Shown: positions 9,103 to 18,322, numbered from the stretch's first letter. The stretch is DNA of 64,000 nucleotides from Cyclobacterium amurskyense (GCF_001050135.1 NZ_CP012040.1:1550001-1614000); one strand, 5' to 3'. Numbers and translations are program-made. Notes: generated by a model not told the origin, from the letters alone.

Positions 9103-9638
9103 TACTACAAGGTCTTACTATTCTATTGATTTTTTCTCTGCTTGCTGCGACTTCCTTTGCTTGCAAGCCTAAGGGTGAAAAATTATCGCCAATAAATGAT
9201 AATTCAAGTCCTATTAAACCAAGTACTGAAGTCATTAAGGCAACTTCAAAAAAGACAGAGGGCTTTCATAATATAGTTAAGGGAGACAGTATTATTCAAC
9301 GTTTATTCCTAAATGAGAAACTGCATTATGAAAGCCTTATTCTAGATGGGAAGAGAGTTTACAACCATATCTATCCCAAAATAAGTGATTCCTTCCTTTT
9401 CGAGGACAAATACTACCTAAAAATAAGCTACCCTATTCCTTTTAGTGGCACCATTGAAACAACAATTCCCGATTGTCCCGATTATGTGCTCACCGATTTA
9501 GAAAATGACATCCTACAAATAGTAATTTACAACGCACTGGATCTTAGCAATATCGATCTCAAATTCAATTATTCACCTTCCAAAAAAGACAGTTTGGTCA
9601 GTTCCGAATATCTTCTTAATTATGTGATTTTTAATTGA
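9087..9638 (+). CDS. Hypothetical lipoprotein
   Basis: A 183-residue protein with a lipoprotein signal: basic KK, a hydrophobic segment and the lipobox-like ATSFAC (Cys about 26). The mature part has no recognised domain; it is predicted mixed beta, with a segment around YYLKISYPIPFSGTIET that resembles an immunoglobulin-like or transthyretin-like strand pair. The start overlaps the end of mnmD by 16 bp, so it is probably in the same transcript. Function unknown. Confidence 0.75.
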   Translation: MEKKLVLQGLTILLIFSLLAATSFACKPKGEKLSPINDNSSPIKPSTEVIKATSKKTEGFHNIVKGDSIIQRLFLNEKLHYESLILDGKRVYNHIYPKISDSFLFEDKYYLKISYPIPFSGTIETTIPDCPDYVLTDLENDILQIVIYNALDLSNIDLKFNYSPSKKDSLVSSEYLLNYVIFN

Positions 9639-9786
9639 GGGAAAGACCGATTTTCTAGGCATATTCTCCAAATATTTTAATAAAGAATTATGCGTTTAAT
9701 AATGCAAATTCATTAATATTAGCATGCCTTTTTACTCCATAGTGAATTATTACACTTGGATTTCAGTGGATCAGTTCTAGTTCTTA

Positions 9787-9999
9787 AACCCGAATTATGT
9801 AATAGGATTTCTCCGCCCTGACAATGGTCAGGGGTGAAGCCTGTCCCGTGTTTACGGGAAGTGTTGCAATCGCAAGAAAATCAGGCTGTTTGGAGATTTT
9901 AGTATAGCACCGCTATGGTGAAATTGAAAAATGCAACGAAGTGGCTGATTTTAAAGCGATTTCAGCACGTAATAAATTGTCAATTGCATATTTCGGGTT
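9787..9999 (-). repeat. MITE-like repeat, full-length copy B
   Basis: This 213-bp unit is inverted relative to the copy at 49748 and has the same length. Its ends form an imperfect terminal inverted repeat of about 19 bp (AACCCGAATTATGTAATAG at one end; the complement of AACCCGAAATATGCAATTG at the other). The interior holds three small hairpins: CTGACaatgGTCAG, CCCGTgtttACGGG and CACCgctatGGTG. It has no reading frame. It abuts the stop codon of the adjacent kinase gene. Confidence 0.85.
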
Positions 10000-11003
10000 T
10001 AAGGTTGAAGTCTACTCAAGACAGCTTTCGCTTCTTCCCATGAAAGCCTTGGGCCAAATTGACTAACAATCTTTGAGGATGCCATGCTTGCCAATTTTCC
10101 ACTAGAGGCATAAGAATGCCCATTGGTGATGCCATACATAAAAGCACCAGCAAACATATCCCCAGCACCATTGGTATCTACGGCCACAGTAGGATAAGGC
10201 GCTATGTCAATAAAAGTTTCCCCATCATAAATCAAAGCACCGTTTTTCCCTTGGGTAATTACAAAATGCTTCGCGATTTTTTTCAACTCTTCACCAGCTT
10301 CAGACAAATTGTCTTTTCCTGTATAAAGCATGGCCTCTTCCTCATTGGCAAAAAGCATGTCTACTCCAGAGCCGATAACCTCTTTAAAGCTTTCGCCAAA
10401 ATATTTGACCATGGCAGGATCTGAAAAGGTAATTGCCACCTTTACGTTATTTTCCTCTGCAATTTTTTTAGCAGACATCATGGCTTCTTTGGCATTCTCT
10501 GAGGTAATAAGGTAACCTTCAATGTACAAATACTTTGAGTCCTTAATTGCTTCCTCATTAATCTGGGATGTTGAAAATTTCTCGGTAATTCCTAAAAAGG
10601 TGTTCATGGTCCGCTCCGCATCTGCTGTGACCATCACAAGGCACTTCCCGGTAATCCCTTCCTCTAACTTAAAAGGATCAAGGTTATGGTTAACCCCCGC
10701 TTCTTTCATGTCTTCAATGAAAAACCTTCCCAATTCATCATTGGCCACTTTACAACAATAGTAGGACTTCCCTCCAAATTGACTTACGGCAATTATGGAA
10801 TTAGCCGCTGAGCCACCACACTGTAATTTTGAAGTTTTGGTATTTATAGCAGACATCAACTCTCCCTGACGATCTTCATCAACCAAAGTCATCAACCCTT
10901 TTTCTATGCCATATTTATCCAAAAAAGGATCACTAACCTCAAACTCTATATCTACCAAGGCATTACCTATGCCTGTAACATCATACTTCTTTGTCATATT
11001 CAA
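9999..11003 (-). CDS. PfkB-family adenosine kinase-like sugar/nucleoside kinase
   Basis: A 334-residue ribokinase/PfkB-fold kinase. The N-terminal GNALVDIEFEV, the substrate-site GGSAANSIIAVSQFGG and the C-terminal catalytic signature DTNGAGDMFAGAFMYG (catalytic Asp in NGAGD) are all visible. Bacteroidota homologues are usually annotated adenosine kinase. It lies 68 bp after the TMEM220 gene, at the end of the ebo run, and may be co-transcribed. Its stop codon TAA coincides with the edge of the repeat at 9787-9999. Confidence 0.88.
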   Translation of the reverse strand: MNMTKKYDVTGIGNALVDIEFEVSDPFLDKYGIEKGLMTLVDEDRQGELMSAINTKTSKLQCGGSAANSIIAVSQFGGKSYYCCKVANDELGRFFIEDMKEAGVNHNLDPFKLEEGITGKCLVMVTADAERTMNTFLGITEKFSTSQINEEAIKDSKYLYIEGYLITSENAKEAMMSAKKIAEENNVKVAITFSDPAMVKYFGESFKEVIGSGVDMLFANEEEAMLYTGKDNLSEAGEELKKIAKHFVITQGKNGALIYDGETFIDIAPYPTVAVDTNGAGDMFAGAFMYGITNGHSYASSGKLASMASSKIVSQFGPRLSWEEAKAVLSRLQP

Positions 11004-11071
11004 TAAACTAATGTTTTGGCCTGAAATTGGCCACTAGGATAATAATTGTCGATTTTAATCTGTTCTTAGTC

Positions 11072-11443
11072 TTACAATTTTTGACTTCTGCCTTTGATCG
11101 CTTCCAGTGCAAAAACTATAGCTGAGATTACTAAACCAAAAAACTCTCTATTGATCTCCATTGCATTGGTTTTCATAGAAAGGTCTTTTTGTTGCCACTC
11201 CTGTCCTATCCATCCAAAGATGTTATCTGGCCAAAAAAAGATGGCTCCGACAAGATAGATAAAGGTTAGGGTAACTAAAATATTTACATTAAACCTTCCA
11301 AAGAAGGCAAACCCTGATGTAATTGATGCTATCAGGTAAACCGGAACCCACAATTGAGGATCAGGATCATTGATCTGCCAATAACCAAACAGCAAGAATA
11401 TTAATGAACAACTTCCAAAAAAAATCTTCCAGGATTTACTCAT
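11072..11443 (-). CDS. TMEM220-family membrane protein
   Basis: A 123-residue integral membrane protein with three to four hydrophobic segments. The family signature YWQINDPDPQLWVPVYL is present after the first helix. The TMEM220 family is known in bacteria and vertebrates, but its function is unknown. It starts 46 bp after eboF on the same strand, which suggests co-transcription with the ebo genes. Confidence 0.85.
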   Translation of the reverse strand: MSKSWKIFFGSCSLIFLLFGYWQINDPDPQLWVPVYLIASITSGFAFFGRFNVNILVTLTFIYLVGAIFFWPDNIFGWIGQEWQQKDLSMKTNAMEINREFFGLVISAIVFALEAIKGRSQKL

Positions 11444-11489
11444 AACACTACTAATTTAATATTTATAAATAGATCATGACAAAATTCGA

Positions 11490-12863
11490 TCACTTTCTAT
11501 TGACAACATCATGAATTATTGAATAAACGGATGTTGGATCGACATTTTCTCCTTCCTCTTTATCACTCGACCTAATCAGTACAGGCCAATCTTTTGTACT
11601 TTCAGGAATTCTTCCATGCGAGCCTTTTACCAATTCAGCTTTTAAAGGGATAACGTCCATCAGGTACCTGAAGCCCAACTTTTTCTTCAACAAGGTCCAA
11701 CCCAATTTCCCTTTTAGAAATTTAATGTCCGGATTGGCAAACATTTCTACAGGGTCATACCCAGGCTTGCGGTGAATATCTACTGTCCTGGCATAATCGG
11801 GAGCTACATTATCGTCCAGCCAATAATAATAAGTAAACCAGGAATCTTTGTCAGCCACAGCCACCAAATCTCCAGTTCTATCGTGGTTCAATTTAAAATC
11901 CTTTTGCTCAGCACTATCCAACACCTTTTCAACTCCCGGTAAGGCCGCTACAAGGGCCTTCACTTTAGCCAAATCCTTCTTATCGTTAACATAAATATGT
12001 GCAAGCTGATGATCAGCTACTGCAAAAGCCCGACAAGTTCCAGCATCCAAGGTTTCCAGCCCCAACTCATCTTTTACTTCAATATAGCCTGCTTTTCTTA
12101 AAGCCCTATTGATATGTATAGGTTGGTTAACAGAAGTTATTCCATATTCGGAAAGCAAAATCACCTCAGCTCCCTTCTCTTCGTAATAGGTAATCAGTTG
12201 CTCGCATAAGACATCAACTTCATTCAAGCTTTTACTAATCTTGTCGAAATTAATCCCAAATTTCTGCAAAGCATAGTCCAGGTGAGGCAAGTAAATCAGT
12301 GTCAAGGTAGGATCGTGCCATTCATCTACTTTCATAGAAGCATCTGCTATCCATTTACTAGAAGCAATATTCGCATTGGGACCCCAAAAAGAAAACAGGG
12401 GAAATTGACCAAGTTCCTTTTGCAGTCGGTCTCTCAGTCCCATTGGTTGGCTATGAATATCTGGCAATTTCCTTCCATCTGAAGGGTACAAAGGCCTTGG
12501 AGTCACTGCAAAATCTACAGATGAATACATATTGTACCACCAAAACATATTGGCGCATGTAAAACCCGGATTTCCGGCCTTTAATGCATCCCAAATTTTG
12601 GAAGATTGTACCAGATGATTGGACTGGCGCCAAAACTTGATTTCACATTCATCTTTAAAATACCAACCATTACCCACAATCCCATTTTCCTCCGGCCATT
12701 TACCGGTTAGGTAGGTTGATTGTGAGGAGCAGGTCACTGCTGGCAAAACAGGCTGAATTGCTGAAGTTTGTCGTTTTTCGCTCCACTTCTTTAAAAAAGG
12801 GGTATGTTCTCCAATTACCCTTTGCGAAAGTGCTACCACATCGAGTACAACAGTCTTTTTCAT
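11490..12863 (-). CDS. eboF: EboF-like alkaline phosphatase superfamily protein
   Basis: A 457-residue protein of the nucleotide pyrophosphatase/phosphodiesterase branch of the alkaline phosphatase superfamily. A metal-ligand Asp is likely D8 (LDVVALS), the nucleophile Thr is about T44 in AVTCSSQSTYLTGK, and a third site is LPHLDYALQKFG. The usual SDHG metal motif is replaced by SEYG (LLSEYGIT), so catalysis may be altered. It is the last of six ebo genes; its ATG overlaps the eboE stop by one base (TAATG). In the ebo cluster of cyanobacteria these genes take part in moving precursors towards the periplasm. Confidence 0.85.
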   Translation of the reverse strand: MKKTVVLDVVALSQRVIGEHTPFLKKWSEKRQTSAIQPVLPAVTCSSQSTYLTGKWPEENGIVGNGWYFKDECEIKFWRQSNHLVQSSKIWDALKAGNPGFTCANMFWWYNMYSSVDFAVTPRPLYPSDGRKLPDIHSQPMGLRDRLQKELGQFPLFSFWGPNANIASSKWIADASMKVDEWHDPTLTLIYLPHLDYALQKFGINFDKISKSLNEVDVLCEQLITYYEEKGAEVILLSEYGITSVNQPIHINRALRKAGYIEVKDELGLETLDAGTCRAFAVADHQLAHIYVNDKKDLAKVKALVAALPGVEKVLDSAEQKDFKLNHDRTGDLVAVADKDSWFTYYYWLDDNVAPDYARTVDIHRKPGYDPVEMFANPDIKFLKGKLGWTLLKKKLGFRYLMDVIPLKAELVKGSHGRIPESTKDWPVLIRSSDKEEGENVDPTSVYSIIHDVVNRK

Positions 12864-14068
12864 TATATATTGCTTTTTACCCAGTTCAACTCCCTGGCAA
12901 TGGACTGATCCAATGACAAATGGATATCTTCAGGCAAAACTTCCCAGGTATAGGTTTCTACTTCAAGATGACTGGTAAGTTTTCGCTCTCCATTCAATTT
13001 TAACACACTTAATATATCCTCTTGTGTAGATTGTAAATGCCCGTAGGTAGCCAAGAACAAAGGAACGTGAAAATGAACACGCCACTCCACTTCATTGGTA
13101 GTCGCCAAATCGACAAGTGCATCAGGCAGGTCTGGATAAGCATGTAGACTATTGTCTTCCATTTTGCCAACTACCTGATGCAGATAAGTGGATTCTACAA
13201 AGGGTAACAGTGCTTTTTCTACAGGTTTTCTTTTGTCTTTTTGTGCCGGGATAGCTGCTTTTAAAGCGGCACTCAATTGGAATTTCCCAATTTTGATGCC
13301 TTCATCCTTAAAAGTATTGAGGACTTCCTCATGATTTTCATAGCCTACGGCAAAATGACAAACATCATAACATACCCTAACATGGTCTTTGATTACAGAA
13401 GCAGCAACTTGGGGTGAAACCCCAAATTTCTCGACCAAAAGAGGGATTCCTGCCGGTATCAACCAGTCATTGTAAAAATCAACCAATCCTTTAGAGTCTT
13501 CTATAACCCCATCCGGTTCTGGTTCAATGTCCAAATGAAGATCAAGGTTTTGATCCAACTTTAATTGATAAAGTTGCTCCACAACCTCCATAATATGAGC
13601 ACAAGATTGGTCCATCAAGGCTTTCATAGCCTCAGTGGATTTGTGCCAATGCTTATAGCTTAAAGGTGAAGTGGAAATCCCCGCATCCAAATTGGCCGGC
13701 ATTATGGCTGCCAATATTTTAAATAATCTTAATGTATAGTCCTTCCTTGCAGTTGAACTCCAATCAGGAAAATGTACCTCATCCTTAACCACTTGCCTGT
13801 GAAAACCTCCAAAGGGAAAACCATTGAAAGTAAAAACATAACAATTATTATCCTTTAGCCAGGATTTAAATTCTGCTAACCGTTCGGGTTTAATCAAGGT
13901 TTTACTGGCCTCATCAGAAACCCTTAATCCAATGGCAAAAGCTTCTGTAACAGACAACTCTCCCTTAATTTTAGGGATGTATTCTTTAAGGTTTTCAAAG
14001 GTCGCATCCCAACTTTCCCCTGGATGTATATTGGTACAGTAAGTTAAATGGAAATCGGCTATTTGCAT
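12863..14068 (-). CDS. eboE: Metabolite traffic protein EboE, TIM-barrel type
   Basis: A 401-residue protein with the EboE N-terminus HLTYCTNIHPGESWD and a xylose-isomerase-like TIM-barrel pattern. Acidic and His residues suited to metal binding appear in LDLHLDIEPEPDG, CYDVCHFAV and KFQLSAAL. EboE proteins are a recognised family in ebo clusters, but the reaction is not known. It lies 35 bp after eboD and is coupled to eboF. No signal peptide is seen, so it is probably cytoplasmic. Confidence 0.9.
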   Translation of the reverse strand: MQIADFHLTYCTNIHPGESWDATFENLKEYIPKIKGELSVTEAFAIGLRVSDEASKTLIKPERLAEFKSWLKDNNCYVFTFNGFPFGGFHRQVVKDEVHFPDWSSTARKDYTLRLFKILAAIMPANLDAGISTSPLSYKHWHKSTEAMKALMDQSCAHIMEVVEQLYQLKLDQNLDLHLDIEPEPDGVIEDSKGLVDFYNDWLIPAGIPLLVEKFGVSPQVAASVIKDHVRVCYDVCHFAVGYENHEEVLNTFKDEGIKIGKFQLSAALKAAIPAQKDKRKPVEKALLPFVESTYLHQVVGKMEDNSLHAYPDLPDALVDLATTNEVEWRVHFHVPLFLATYGHLQSTQEDILSVLKLNGERKLTSHLEVETYTWEVLPEDIHLSLDQSIARELNWVKSNI

Positions 14069-14103
14069 ATTAAGGGTTTGGCTATTCGTTCAGAAAATCT
14101 GGC

Positions 14104-15264
14104 TCAGGCCTTTAGGTATTCGACTTGTAAATCTTTAAGTTTTTCTATTGCTTTAACAATTAAAGCTTCAGTCATTTCATGAACTTCCACTCCATGACCT
14201 ATTTTATCCAAAAGCATAATGGTCAACTCACCTCCCAAGTGCTCTCTAAATTCTTCAAGTCCCTGAAGCAAAACCTCTCCTGACAATTCAGGAAGGTACA
14301 AATCAAATCCAAGATCAGTAATGACTTTCAATACACGGTTCAGTTCATTTTCAGATAGCATTCCAGACAGGAAGCTATAGGTAGTATCAAGAGCTATTCC
14401 TATGGCCACAGCTTCACCATGCCTTACCCTATAATCTGTCAAATGCTCTAACTTGTGCGCTGCCCAATGACCAAAATCCAATGGTCTGGAAGAGCCACTT
14501 TCAAAAGCATCTCCAGAAGCAATATGATCCAAATGCATCTGGGCACAGCGGTAAATTAATTCAGACATTGCAGGATTGTCTCTATCAAGTAGGTCTGCTA
14601 TTTGTCCTTCTATCCATACGAAGAAAGAGGCATCCTTGATCAGTGCAACTTTTAAAGCTTCAGAAATTCCCGATCTCCAATCTCTTGGTTCCAGTGTTTG
14701 TAAAAAATCACTGTCGTTGACCACTGCATAAGGAGGAGAAAATGAACCGAGGTAATTTTTTTTACCATAAGCATTGATGCCGTTTTTAACACCTATGCCC
14801 GAATCATTTTGAGAAAGTACCGTGGTAGGTATTCGGATATGTCTGATCCCTCTATGGGCGATAGTGGCTGCAAAACCAACCATATCCAAGAGTGCTCCTC
14901 CTCCTAGGCCTACAATATAGGAATGCCTGTCAATCCCATATTCGTCTGTTGCTTTAAGAACCTGCTGAAAATACTGCTGATTGTTCTTTACCTGCTCCCC
15001 TCCTGGAATTACCAATGGGTCTGCACATAATGTAAAAACTTCTTTGTACTTCTCAGAATACGTCTTAATTGCTGTAATAAGATCAGGGTGGGTATTCACC
15101 ACTCCTTCATCCAGAACAAAATATACTTTAGGGATTTTTTGTCCACTTACCAAGTCTGCAAAAAGATTGTTATTCAGTGAAAACAATGCCTTTGTAAAAA
15201 ACACTTCATAACTGAAAGGAACACTGAAAACTTGTTCAATTGATTTATGTGCCACTTTATTCAT
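14104..15264 (-). CDS. eboD: EboD, dehydroquinate-synthase-like sugar phosphate cyclase
   Basis: A 386-residue member of the sugar phosphate cyclase family. The NAD-binding GGGALLDMVGFAAT block, the substrate-site IPTTVLSQNDSG and KNYLGSF segments, and the zinc ligands Glu (SGISEALK), His (GHWAAHKLE) and His (RHGEAVAIG) are visible. True aroB proteins usually show GHTFGHAIE at the second zinc site, so this is a divergent cyclase, related to the EEVS/DHQS-like group, and need not make dehydroquinate. It is the fourth gene of the ebo operon. Confidence 0.9.
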   Translation of the reverse strand: MNKVAHKSIEQVFSVPFSYEVFFTKALFSLNNNLFADLVSGQKIPKVYFVLDEGVVNTHPDLITAIKTYSEKYKEVFTLCADPLVIPGGEQVKNNQQYFQQVLKATDEYGIDRHSYIVGLGGGALLDMVGFAATIAHRGIRHIRIPTTVLSQNDSGIGVKNGINAYGKKNYLGSFSPPYAVVNDSDFLQTLEPRDWRSGISEALKVALIKDASFFVWIEGQIADLLDRDNPAMSELIYRCAQMHLDHIASGDAFESGSSRPLDFGHWAAHKLEHLTDYRVRHGEAVAIGIALDTTYSFLSGMLSENELNRVLKVITDLGFDLYLPELSGEVLLQGLEEFREHLGGELTIMLLDKIGHGVEVHEMTEALIVKAIEKLKDLQVEYLKA

Positions 15265-15334
15265 TTTATTTTTGATTGTTCCTGAGAACCTTTTGCTTCA
15301 TAATATATAAGTAATTCAACCTCTTTTTGGTTCA

Positions 15335-16234
15335 CTAAGTAACCGCAAAACCCTTGGCCAATTGCAAAGATAGTGGTAATAATAGTAAAATAACCAATCC
15401 TACTATCCAACCCGAAAAAGCCGCAGCTATTGTGGCATTGACAATAATTAAAGCCAACACGGCTGCTTTTACAGATTTACCTATTAGTGAAGGCTCCTTA
15501 TACTTCAAAGCTTTAACCAATGGGGGAAAAATAAAATAGCTTAATAATACCAGAAATGGTAGACTTTCCCACCAAGTTTCAATATTCATGTAAGCAAGTA
15601 GAAAAATGGACAATACAATGATTGCATAAATCCCTAAACCTGCTTTTAGGGCAGTAGTATTTTCTCCATGAACCTCACCGCGACTAACCATAGTAATGGC
15701 CGACACATAGAGTAAAGGAATAAGTCCAATGTACCAATAAGTGGCTACCGCGCCTTCTATCAAACTCATTCCAAGCAGCAGATTCCCCGCCCTGCATAGT
15801 CCCATATTTATGGGGCCGAAAATATTTTGATGCTTTCCCCAAGCATCATATAAAACAGCCAATATAGCCACCACCAGGGCAATTAAAGCAGAAAAACCAC
15901 TTACTTGCCATGCCGCCAATACGCCAATAAAAAGCAGCACTGTGGCCATAATGCCAGCACTTTTTACGCTTGCCTGTCCACTGGGGATGGGCCGTTCCGG
16001 CCTTTCTACCCTATCCAATTCTGCATCAAAAACATCATTAAAGGCAACACCTCCACCATACAAGCCAATGGTGGACAATACCAGCCAGGCAATGGAATTC
16101 AGAATAGTGGCATCCACCCCCTGAATTAAAGTGTAAACTGCACCTGATATGGCAGCTCCTGCTAAAATATCGGCTATTGCAGTGACTATATTCGCAGGTC
16201 TGGTTAGCTTGATGTGCGCAATAAGTGATGACAT
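15335..16234 (-). CDS. eboC: EboC, UbiA-family prenyltransferase
   Basis: A 299-residue polytopic membrane protein with about eight or nine helices. The first Asp-rich motif is NDVFDAELDRVERPERPIPSG, which binds prenyl diphosphate through magnesium; the second region is DAWGKHQNIFGPINMGLCR. UbiA enzymes attach isoprenoid chains to aromatic or sugar-like acceptors in the inner membrane. It starts only 7 bp after eboB. The acceptor in this pathway is not known. Confidence 0.92.
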   Translation of the reverse strand: MSSLIAHIKLTRPANIVTAIADILAGAAISGAVYTLIQGVDATILNSIAWLVLSTIGLYGGGVAFNDVFDAELDRVERPERPIPSGQASVKSAGIMATVLLFIGVLAAWQVSGFSALIALVVAILAVLYDAWGKHQNIFGPINMGLCRAGNLLLGMSLIEGAVATYWYIGLIPLLYVSAITMVSRGEVHGENTTALKAGLGIYAIIVLSIFLLAYMNIETWWESLPFLVLLSYFIFPPLVKALKYKEPSLIGKSVKAAVLALIIVNATIAAAFSGWIVGLVILLLLPLSLQLAKGFAVT

Positions 16235-16241
16235 CTGATAA

Positions 16242-17153
16242 TTAATTCTCTATGATATTGGAGGAATCGCTTTCTACACGAGGATTTTGTCCACCTCTAA
16301 GCACAGTATTTCCTCCCATTTTTTTTGTTTGATCGATTGGCTCTTTTTCTAACCAATCTTTTTCATCCATCTGTCCGCTTTGACCGTAGGCTTTCAGGGC
16401 ATTTCCATAACAAGTCATTTTAATATGCTCTTCAGGAATTCCTTTTTCTCTCATTAAGGCTGCCGTTTTTGGCACTGCCAATGGATCACTGATTCCCCAA
16501 TCTGCGGCACTGTCTACAATGATGCGTTCCGGACCATATTGGCGTACAATTTCTACCATTCGCTCACTTCCCATTTTGGTATGTGGGTAAATCGTAAACG
16601 CTGCCCAATAACCTCTATCAAGAACATCCTTCACTGTTTCTTCATTGTTGTGGTCCACAATGACCATACCCGGATCGAGTCCATGCTCCTCACTTACAAC
16701 CATACTTCTGATGGTTCCTTTTTTCTTATCCCTATGAGGAGTGTGGATCATCACTGGCAGATTTACCTCTTTTGCCAGTTCCAATTGAAGCCGATAAAAC
16801 CTGTCTTCAGCTTCCGTTTGATCATCATATCCTATTTCACCAATGGCTACCACGCCTTCCTTGCTTACATATAGGGGAAGTAGCTCCATCACTTCCTCAG
16901 CCAAGGCCACATTATTGGCCTCCCGGGAATTCAGTCCCATTGTGCAATAGTGCACAATCCCAAATTGCTTGGCCCGAAAACGTTCCCAGCCAACAAGGCT
17001 ACTGAAATAATCTTGAAAACTTCCTACTTTGGTTCTTGCCTGTCCTAGCCAAAATGCAGGCTCAATTACAGCCACTATTCCAGCTTTTTGCATGGCTTCA
17101 TAGTCATCAGTAGTTCTGGAAGTAACATGTATATGTGGATCGATGTACATCAT
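16242..17153 (-). CDS. eboB: EboB, TatD-like metal-dependent hydrolase
   Basis: A 303-residue TIM-barrel hydrolase. The HxH metal pair is in YIDPHIHV near residue 7, a Glu is in AIGEIGYDD, further His ligands are in VMIHTPHRDKKKG, and the late Asp is in IVDSAADWG. This pattern belongs to the TatD/amidohydrolase superfamily. Its place between eboA and eboC identifies it as EboB. Substrate unknown. The start used (MMYIDPHIH) could also be the second Met. Confidence 0.9.
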   Translation of the reverse strand: MMYIDPHIHVTSRTTDDYEAMQKAGIVAVIEPAFWLGQARTKVGSFQDYFSSLVGWERFRAKQFGIVHYCTMGLNSREANNVALAEEVMELLPLYVSKEGVVAIGEIGYDDQTEAEDRFYRLQLELAKEVNLPVMIHTPHRDKKKGTIRSMVVSEEHGLDPGMVIVDHNNEETVKDVLDRGYWAAFTIYPHTKMGSERMVEIVRQYGPERIIVDSAADWGISDPLAVPKTAALMREKGIPEEHIKMTCYGNALKAYGQSGQMDEKDWLEKEPIDQTKKMGGNTVLRGGQNPRVESDSSNIIEN

Positions 17154-17258
17154 AACGCTTCAATTTTATATGCTAACCTATGTTAATTTAAATGCAATTC
17201 ATAATGATAACAAATGAACGGAGAATTTCAAGTGAAAACGGCAAACTGATACAATGAA

Positions 17259-18146
17259 TTAGTTTTCCTCTTCATATTTCTTGCCTATTCCTTCCCAACT
17301 TATTTCTCCCTTATCTATTTTATTTTTTATTTCCGGATATTTATCCAGAAGACTCTTGGCTGAAATATTTTCACTTTGAGAGCAGGTCAGGCCTACTGCA
17401 TATTTCTCCAAATCTGTTCCATTGACCATTACCTTTTCCAAGAGGCCTAGGATTTCCTCATCTACAAATGGAGAGACAAAGCGCCACAGCTCTGGAATCA
17501 CATTCCTATTGGCAGACCAGCGTTCGTGAACATAATCGACCAAGGTTTTAGCCAAACTGCTATTCAGCCGCTTTTCAATTCCAATGATCTGATAGAGGGG
17601 TCGCTGCATAAAGATGGCCTTTAGCACCATTTGATTCCAGGCTTGCTCCACCAGAAAATCTGCTGGATAGGGATTGTTTAATGCTATGGCATCAAATACC
17701 GAGGTCATATTACTGCGCAATCCCTCAGCAGCACGCTTGGTAAATTTCTCCTGAAAAGGATAGATGGGCAAGGCAGCATACAAAGCCTCCTGCTCATGAA
17801 TATCTGCTGATTCAAAAAGTTTCTCTATATCCTTCAGCCATTTTTCACTATCCTCTGACAATGCTTCCAATACCAATAAGACCCTTGCCGTTTGCAGACA
17901 GGTCCATTTACCAGGAGAAAAACCATCCCTGATTTTTGCGGCTTCCTGAAGACCTTGATCTGATAAATTTAATGGATTTTTGGAAAAATGACGGGATGCT
18001 TGACTAAAGGATAAAAAAAGCTTCATTGAGCCCATATCTGCTTTAATCCTCTCCACCTGAAGCTCCAACCAATCCATGCTATCGGAAGCGGCTGTTGCCT
18101 TCAAGCTTCTCTTTAGAAATTCTATGGTGGATGAAATACTTTTCAT
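17259..18146 (-). CDS. eboA: EboA-domain protein
   Basis: A 295-residue, mostly alpha-helical protein matching EboA by size, character and position as the first gene of the ebo operon. The C-terminal segment GLTCSQSENISAKSLLDKYPEI looks like a repeated helical unit. No catalytic motif is visible. The gene has a good -7 element about 25 bp upstream, so the whole ebo run is probably transcribed from here. A 105-bp gap separates it from eboB. Confidence 0.8.
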   Translation of the reverse strand: MKSISSTIEFLKRSLKATAASDSMDWLELQVERIKADMGSMKLFLSFSQASRHFSKNPLNLSDQGLQEAAKIRDGFSPGKWTCLQTARVLLVLEALSEDSEKWLKDIEKLFESADIHEQEALYAALPIYPFQEKFTKRAAEGLRSNMTSVFDAIALNNPYPADFLVEQAWNQMVLKAIFMQRPLYQIIGIEKRLNSSLAKTLVDYVHERWSANRNVIPELWRFVSPFVDEEILGLLEKVMVNGTDLEKYAVGLTCSQSENISAKSLLDKYPEIKNKIDKGEISWEGIGKKYEEEN

Positions 18147-18170
18147 ACTTTTCAGCTTTTTTGTTCTCTA

Positions 18171-18178
18171 CAAATATA
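18171..18178 (-). promoter_or_regulatory. Bacteroidota -7 element for the ebo operon
   Basis: Read on the minus strand the sequence is TATATTTG, a perfect TAnnTTTG match, 24 bp before the eboA ATG. No convincing -33 element was found. Confidence 0.55.
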
Positions 18179-18252
18179 ACATTTATTCTATTCCAGTTTT
18201 TTGAACATGAGCACAATCATATACTAAAAATTAGTCTCTCGGGTGAAAAAAA

Positions 18253-18290
18253 TAAAAAAAGCCAGACCATCTTATCAAATGGCCTGGCTT
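18253..18290 (-). terminator. Terminator of the sugar locus
   Basis: AAGCCAG-a-CCAT pairs with ATGG-c-CTGGCTT around an 8-nt loop. On the minus strand the hairpin is followed by a T-run. It lies 33 bp after the Gfo/Idh/MocA gene and separates the sugar locus from the ebo operon. Confidence 0.8.
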
Positions 18291-18322
18291 AAAATAAGCT
18301 TATTCAATTAATGCTTTACAAG

